From assembly GCF_003626735.1 (NCBI RefSeq), contig NZ_RBHX01000001.1:2418001-2482000 (forward strand): a stretch of 64,000 nt of DNA. The letters are read 5' to 3'. This DNA is from Microbacterium sp. CGR2. GTDB taxonomy: Bacteria; Actinomycetota; Actinomycetes; Actinomycetales; Microbacteriaceae. The notes under the pieces were generated by a model, which saw only the letters and a program-made list of their open reading frames with translations, had not been told where the DNA came from and made no database searches. The translations under genes and the position numbers were made by a program. Of this stretch, positions 59,816 through 64,000 are shown one piece after another. The first letter of the stretch is position 1. Every line of letters starts with the position of its first letter.

Positions 59816-60499
59816 TCACAACGGCGGATCCAGCTGCGCGAGCGCAGCATCCATCTGCTCGGCGATGTGCCGGTAGCCGATGTCGGACGGATGCAGTTCA
59901 TCGGAGGCCATCCACGAGTCGGCGGACCCGGCGTAGTGGCCATCGAGCCAGCGGCTCGCGCCCGGTATCCAGTCCGCGTCGACCGCTGCGGCGGCATCCT
60001 CGACCCAGGCGATGATCGTCTCCACGGATTCGGGCCGTTGCTCGGCGTACCAGAACGGCTCGACGACGATGAGGCGAGACGACGGCAGCGCGTCGCGCAG
60101 CCGCGTGAGGTCCTCTGTGATCGTCGCGCGGATGAGCTCGGCGCGGCGGTCGAAGCTGAAGTTGTCATTCAGCCCCATCGTGACGAAGACGATGTCGGGC
60201 TCCGCCTCGATGATGAGCGCGGGCAGATCGTCGTCGCCGAAGTTCGTCCGTTGGTTGACGAACCCGAGTCCGTTGACGCTCGGGTTGAACTCGCGCCAGC
60301 CGCGGGAGGCGCTGATGATCGTCGACCAGCGTTTCGACGCGTCGCTCGCACCGGTGCCGAGCGTGTACGAATCTCCGTAGAAGGCAACGAGCGGTCCGCT
60401 GCCGGGCGTGGGAGCAGTGTCGGGCGCGGGCGCCGCGCTGCATGCCGTCAGGCCCACAGCGAGGGCGAGCACGGAAGCGAGTGATCGAAGTCGGCGCAT
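59816..60499 (-). CDS. SGNH/GDSL hydrolase lipoprotein
   Basis: 227 residues from ATG 60499. Lipoprotein signal MRRLRSLASVLALAVGLTAC with lipobox LTAC; SGNH blocks: FYGDSYTLGTGA (Ser), VNGLGFVN, VTMGLNDNF (Asn), and the C-terminal DELHPSDIGY (Asp, His). An extracytoplasmic esterase that could deacetylate or transacetylate cell-wall polymers. An in-frame GTG at 60577 overlaps the acyltransferase stop (GTGA), giving a longer N-terminus; either way it is coupled to that gene. Confidence 0.87.
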   Translation of the reverse strand: MRRLRSLASVLALAVGLTACSAAPAPDTAPTPGSGPLVAFYGDSYTLGTGASDASKRWSTIISASRGWREFNPSVNGLGFVNQRTNFGDDDLPALIIEAEPDIVFVTMGLNDNFSFDRRAELIRATITEDLTRLRDALPSSRLIVVEPFWYAEQRPESVETIIAWVEDAAAAVDADWIPGASRWLDGHYAGSADSWMASDELHPSDIGYRHIAEQMDAALAQLDPPL

Positions 60500-60573
60500 G
60501 CCCCTTGTTCGTCGCCCGGCGCGGGGTGGATGGGAACGTGGGGACATCGGAGTGGAGCCCCCGGCTGCCGCGC

Positions 60574-61614
60574 TCACGATCGCGTGGGGGTGAGGCGGCG
60601 CCCGATATCGGTGAGGGGGCGCTCATAGAGGCGGTAACAGAGCACGCTTCCGAGCAGTGTCGCGACGAGAGCGACGAGAGCGACGATGATCTCGGATGCT
60701 CGATCCCGCAGAACGATCGAGAACAGGGTGAACATGATCGGGTGGAGCAGGTACACCGAATAGCTCGCCTCGCCGAGAGTGCCGAGCGGGCGGTCGATCC
60801 AGCCGGGTGCATCGACCGCGAGCTTGTAGGCGACCGCACACAGCGCGACGCATGCTGCGGAGAACACGAATCGATTCACGCCGGTGACCAGGCTGATCTG
60901 GCCCTCTCCGGAGGGCCACGCGACGAAGATGAGAATCGAGACGGCCGCAACGGCGATCAGCGCCCAACGGGGTACGGACACATCTCTCAGCAGCTTTCCG
61001 ACACCGACGCCTGCGACGAACAGGAAGGACTGGTTCAGCGGGTTCACGTAGGCGGACCACTGCTCACTCAAGGGCGTTTGCGCGTCCAGCACGCTGAAGG
61101 CGAAGAACGCGCCGATCATGAAGAACAGGATGACCGCGCCCCAGAAAGCCCATCGTCGGCGAAGAGTGAGAGCGAGCAGGGGAAAGAGCGCGTAGAAGAA
61201 CAGCTCGTTGCCGATGGACCACGCTCCAAGGGCGATGTAGCCATCCCAATCGACGAACCCGAACAAGCCCGTGAAGTTCAGGATCACGGTCATCGGTTCC
61301 GGCCATTCCCGCGCGAGCACGATCGTCGCCATCGAGACGAGCCAGAGCAAGGGGAAGATGCGGAATGCGCGGCGGACGAAGAACGTGCGGATCTGCCGGA
61401 GCGTACGGATCCTCGTCGCGTACACGTGATACATCGTGAGACCGCTGAGCACGTAGAAGATCGCCACACCATAGATGCCGATACGGCCCAGGGGTGTCTG
61501 CGCGTCCTGTGGACCGGTCGTCCAGGAGGTGTAGTGATACGCGAGGATCCCGAGCGCGGCGAGTCCGCGAAGGTAGTCCAGATTGCTCAGACGAGAACCT
61601 GGTGCACCGGACAT
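60574..61614 (-). CDS. Acyltransferase 3 family integral membrane protein (OatA-like)
   Basis: 346 residues with ten to eleven predicted helices. Acyltransferase 3 features: LDYLRGLAALGILAYHYTSW (the conserved His), FFVRRAFRIFPLLWLV (the R-x-x-R-I-x-P region), GAWSIGNELFFYALFPLLAL, and EASYSVYLLHPIMFTLF. It would move an acetyl group across the membrane for O-acetylation of wall glycans or lipids. The start ATG 61614 follows TAGAGT by seven bases. The SGNH lipoprotein directly downstream could be its extracellular acceptor partner. Confidence 0.9.
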   Translation of the reverse strand: MSGAPGSRLSNLDYLRGLAALGILAYHYTSWTTGPQDAQTPLGRIGIYGVAIFYVLSGLTMYHVYATRIRTLRQIRTFFVRRAFRIFPLLWLVSMATIVLAREWPEPMTVILNFTGLFGFVDWDGYIALGAWSIGNELFFYALFPLLALTLRRRWAFWGAVILFFMIGAFFAFSVLDAQTPLSEQWSAYVNPLNQSFLFVAGVGVGKLLRDVSVPRWALIAVAAVSILIFVAWPSGEGQISLVTGVNRFVFSAACVALCAVAYKLAVDAPGWIDRPLGTLGEASYSVYLLHPIMFTLFSIVLRDRASEIIVALVALVATLLGSVLCYRLYERPLTDIGRRLTPTRS

Positions 61615-61627
61615 GCGCGTCACTCTA
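61612..61627 (-). promoter_or_regulatory. Near-leaderless promoter of acyltransferase
   Basis: TAGAGT, GACGCGC (seven bases), ATG at 61614 on the minus strand. Confidence 0.45.
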
Positions 61628-61643
61628 CCTACCTGGGAATGGG

Positions 61644-61675
61644 AGAAGGGACCGCCCTCGCGGACGGCCCCTTCT
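61644..61675 (-). terminator. Hairpin after tRNA-Arg
   Basis: AGAAGGG (61644-61650) pairs with CCCTTCT (61669-61675), inner CCG/CGG, one mismatch. It lies 10 bases downstream of the tRNA 3' end. Confidence 0.55.
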
Positions 61676-61684
61676 GCGATCACG

Positions 61685-61757
61685 TGCCCCCGACAGGAGT
61701 CGAACCTGCGACCTACGGTACCGGAAACCGGCGCTCTATCCACTGAGCTACGGAGGC
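61685..61757 (-). tRNA. tRNA-Arg, anticodon CCG
   Basis: 73 bases, cloverleaf visible: acceptor GCCTCCG/CGGGGGC with a G-U pair, D-arm GCTC AGTGGATA GAGC, anticodon loop TTCCGGT with CCG, T-arm GCAGG TTCGACT CCTGT, discriminator A; CCA not encoded. It reads the CGG arginine codon. The outer pair of the anticodon stem (C27, U43) is a mismatch. argS starts about 920 bases away on the opposite strand. Confidence 0.95.
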
Positions 61758-61773
61758 GTACCGATCGACAATA

Positions 61774-62586
61774 TCACTCGTCGGGGGTGGTCTCCGACTC
61801 ACGTGCTTCTGTGACCGGTGCGCCGCGCAACTCGTCCAAGGCGCCGGAGAGCCTTTCGGCCAGGTAGCGGTGGCCGTCGGTGGACGGATGCTTGCGACCG
61901 ATGCCCACGTCGATGACATCGAGGTAGTTCTGCTCGGTGATCCACTTCTGTCCGATCGGTGAGATGTACCACCAGCCTCGCGCACCGGCCAGCTCGGACA
62001 GGTCCGCGTCGATCCGCGACGTCTCGGCGCCGACGGGAAGCTCATGCGGGGCAGGACCGAGAACGACGATCTGCGCCTCCGGATAGGCGGCGGCGAGAGC
62101 ATCCCATGCGGCGGTCACGGCCTCGCGGTAGCCCGCGACGCCCTGGGCGCGGTCGTTGATGGAACCCTGGATGATGATCAGGTTCGGAGAGAGGGCGGGG
62201 TCGAGAAGGGCGATGCGCTCGCCGAAGGTCGGCCCGTCCAGTCCCGGCTTCAGGTATCCGCTCCCACGAACGCCGTCGACGACCGTCTCACCGGCGAGCA
62301 GATCCGCCAGGACGTACGCGTAGCCGAGCGTCGGGACGTTCGCGGCCGACCCGTACGTCCAGGAGTCGCCGAAGACCAGGACGGAGGGGTGCTCCGGCAG
62401 CGAGAGGGGGAGCGGAGCGATCATCGCGGGTGCGCTGCCTTCGCCCGCAGCGGCCCCGACCGGAGCGGCGGTGGGCGAAGGAGTCCACGGACGCCACACA
62501 CCGAGGACGCCGGCGATGACTGCGAAGAGCAGGGCGAAAGCGATTCCTGTCGTGCGCAATCGGCGTCGCGTCGAAGAGGCGTGCAT
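61774..62586 (-). CDS. SGNH/GDSL hydrolase, membrane-anchored, copy 2
   Basis: 270 residues. N-terminal helix (TGIAFALLFAVIAGVLGVW, signal anchor), then SGNH blocks: VFGDSWTYGSAA (Ser), VRGSGYLKPGL (Gly), IQGSINDRAQG (Asn), and RKHPSTDGHRYLAERL (Asp region, His). Probably an extracellular esterase. Different from the first SGNH gene, without lipobox. Start ATG 62586 lies six bases after TACTCT; the ATG 18 bases upstream is ignored. Separated from the acyltransferase by the tRNA. Confidence 0.86.
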   Translation of the reverse strand: MHASSTRRRLRTTGIAFALLFAVIAGVLGVWRPWTPSPTAAPVGAAAGEGSAPAMIAPLPLSLPEHPSVLVFGDSWTYGSAANVPTLGYAYVLADLLAGETVVDGVRGSGYLKPGLDGPTFGERIALLDPALSPNLIIIQGSINDRAQGVAGYREAVTAAWDALAAAYPEAQIVVLGPAPHELPVGAETSRIDADLSELAGARGWWYISPIGQKWITEQNYLDVIDVGIGRKHPSTDGHRYLAERLSGALDELRGAPVTEARESETTPDE

Positions 62587-62598
62587 TGCATGAGAGTA
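62584..62598 (-). promoter_or_regulatory. Leaderless promoter of SGNH copy 2
   Basis: TACTCT, CATGCA, ATG on the minus strand. Confidence 0.5.
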
Positions 62599-62663
62599 GA
62601 TCACCGGAACCGGATCACAAACTCCCCGCGCCCCTGGCCGACGGACTGCGACATCGCGCGCCC

Positions 62664-62681
62664 TAAACTGGGGAGGCTATG
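62664..62681 (+). promoter_or_regulatory. Promoter of argS
   Basis: TAAACT (62664-62669) ends nine bases before ATG 62679; GGGGAGG (62670-62676) lies between, so the message starts at most a few bases before the start codon. Confidence 0.5.
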
Positions 62682-64000
62682 AACCCTGAAAAGCTCGCCG
62701 AAGCCATCCTCGCCGTCCTCGCTCCCATCGCCGAGGAACGTCGTCCCGGCGAGCCGTTCGAGCTGGCGGCGTCCGACATCGTGTTCGAGCGCCCTCGTAA
62801 CCGCGACCACGGCGATTGGGCCTCCAACATCGCCATGCGTCTGGCGAAGACCTTCGGTACGAACCCGCGCGAACTCGCGCAGGAGATCGCCGCCGGGCTC
62901 GCCCACGTCGACGGCGTCGCCACCGCCGAGGTCGCCGGACCCGGGTTCATCAACATCCGTCTCGACGCCGCGGCCGCGGGTGCGCTCGCGAAGACCATCG
63001 TGGACGCCGGGTCCGCCTACGGCACGAACGACAGCCAGGCCGGCCGCAGCATCAACATCGAGTTCGTCAGCGCGAACCCGACCGGCCCGCTCCACATCGG
63101 CCACACCCGCTGGGCGGCGCTCGGTGACGCCATCGGCCGGGTGCTCGCGGCGTCGGGGGCGACGGTCGCCCGTGAGTTCTACGTCAACGACGCCGGTGCT
63201 CAGATGGAGCGGTTCGCGCACTCCGTGGTCGCTGCAGCGAAGGGCGATCCCACCCCCGAGGGCGGGTACGCCGGAAGCTACATCGCCGACCTCGCCGCTC
63301 GGGTCATCGCGGCCCGCCCCGACCTTCTCGATCTGCCCGCCGAGGAGCAGGTGGTCGTGGCCCGCGAGCTCGCCTACGAGTACCAGTTGGCCGAGCAGCA
63401 GGAGTCGCTGTCCAAGTTCAACGTGCACTTCGACGTCTGGTTCTCTGAGCGCACGCTGCACGCGAAGAACGCGGAGGGAGTCACCCTTGTCGACCAGGCC
63501 GTGGACCGCCTGCGCGAGCAGGGGCACGTGTTCGACCAGGACGATGCCGTGTGGGTCCGCACGACCGATTTCGGCGACGACAAAGACCGTGTCATCCGCC
63601 GCTCCAACGGCGAGTACACGTACTTCGCGGCCGACGCCGCCTACTACCTGAACAAGGGTGACCGCGGCTTCGCGCACAAGATCTACCTGCTGGGTGCGGA
63701 TCACCACGGGTACGTTCACCGTCTCAAGGCCCTCGCGGGTGCGGCGGGTGACGATCCCGAGAAGGATGTCGAGGTGCTGATCGGTCAGCTGGTCTCCGTC
63801 GGCGGAGCCCGCCTCAGCAAACGCGCGGGCAACATCATCGAGATGGACGACCTGCGCGAGTGGCTGGGCACCGACGCGCTCCGTTACTCGCTCGAGCGCT
63901 CGCCCGCCGACTCGCCCCTCGCCCTCGACCCGGAACTGCTGCAGAAGCGCACCAACGACAACCCCGTCTTCTATGTGCAATACGCCCACGCCCGCACGCA
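62679..64000 (+). CDS. argS: Arginyl-tRNA synthetase, N-terminal part
   Basis: 440 codons to the window edge, about four fifths of the protein. N-terminal tRNA D-arm-recognition domain (Arg_S N-terminal, about 1-85), then the Rossmann catalytic domain: SANPTGPLHIGHTR holds the HIGH motif, and GARLSKRAGN is the KMSKS-type loop. AADAAYYLNKGDR and YLLGADHHGYVHRL are also characteristic. It charges tRNA-Arg with arginine. The gene continues past the window; the anticodon-binding domain is outside. Confidence 0.95.
   Translation, partial: MNPEKLAEAILAVLAPIAEERRPGEPFELAASDIVFERPRNRDHGDWASNIAMRLAKTFGTNPRELAQEIAAGLAHVDGVATAEVAGPGFINIRLDAAAAGALAKTIVDAGSAYGTNDSQAGRSINIEFVSANPTGPLHIGHTRWAALGDAIGRVLAASGATVAREFYVNDAGAQMERFAHSVVAAAKGDPTPEGGYAGSYIADLAARVIAARPDLLDLPAEEQVVVARELAYEYQLAEQQESLSKFNVHFDVWFSERTLHAKNAEGVTLVDQAVDRLREQGHVFDQDDAVWVRTTDFGDDKDRVIRRSNGEYTYFAADAAYYLNKGDRGFAHKIYLLGADHHGYVHRLKALAGAAGDDPEKDVEVLIGQLVSVGGARLSKRAGNIIEMDDLREWLGTDALRYSLERSPADSPLALDPELLQKRTNDNPVFYVQYAHART

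Overview
The window is high-GC DNA from an actinobacterium, most like Microbacterium (Microbacteriaceae). This is inferred from gene content, not from a search. The supporting signs are a fused 2-oxoglutarate dehydrogenase E1/E2 protein (Kgd/OdhA type), a GuaB1-CNNM-CNNM block, DUF3097 and DUF6325 proteins, a DinB2-type polymerase, and many genes whose start codon lies six bases after a TANNNT box, which is the layout of leaderless mRNAs. I saw no rRNA, CRISPR array, insertion sequence or prophage. The gene at each edge is cut by the window. No gene-free stretch exceeds about 160 bases.

Bases 1-12 kb: the end of an Eis-like acetyltransferase converges on kgd; divergent from kgd runs guaB1 followed by two coupled CNNM/CorC-type membrane proteins. 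An Old Yellow Enzyme (namA) is divergent from nnrD (NAD(P)H-hydrate dehydratase), which is coupled to a membrane glycosyltransferase. 12-21 kb: a DUF2000 gene flanked by two short tandem repeats, an AraC regulator, an MFS exporter and a Nudix hydrolase; metY-metX (methionine by direct sulfhydrylation); a Tat-exported small protein; an SDR; uracil-DNA glycosylase; and a GNAT. 21-27 kb: a complete dipeptide/oligopeptide ABC importer downstream of an alpha/beta hydrolase. 27-33 kb: AhpD-like and tyrosine-phosphatase genes, an iron-box-controlled SIP-domain gene, an arginase-family gene with a small HExxH protein, and the pspA-TPM envelope-stress pair. 33-39 kb: DUF3097, trmB, a CPBP-like membrane protein, DUF1304, DinB2 polymerase, a quinone-oxidoreductase-like protein, and ohr/ohrR with a clear OhrR operator.

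39-57 kb is the most unusual part, a dense block of membrane and envelope genes in which five families each occur twice: AI-2E transporter, DUF6325, SHOCT, GAP and SulP. It also holds MscS, a K+ channel, uncharacterised membrane proteins and a large MalT-like LuxR regulator. Four copies of a palindrome, roughly CTCACCC-N5-GGGYGAG, lie 39-42 bases from the -10 boxes of six transcription units here, two of them as exact midpoints of divergent promoters. I read this as an undescribed regulon with one activator, possibly the LuxR protein. One GAP gene is split by a one-base frameshift.

57-64 kb: acyl-CoA synthetase and alcohol dehydrogenase (convergent), a rhamnosidase C-terminal remnant, an acyltransferase plus SGNH lipoprotein resembling a split OatA, tRNA-Arg(CCG), a second SGNH hydrolase, and the start of argS.
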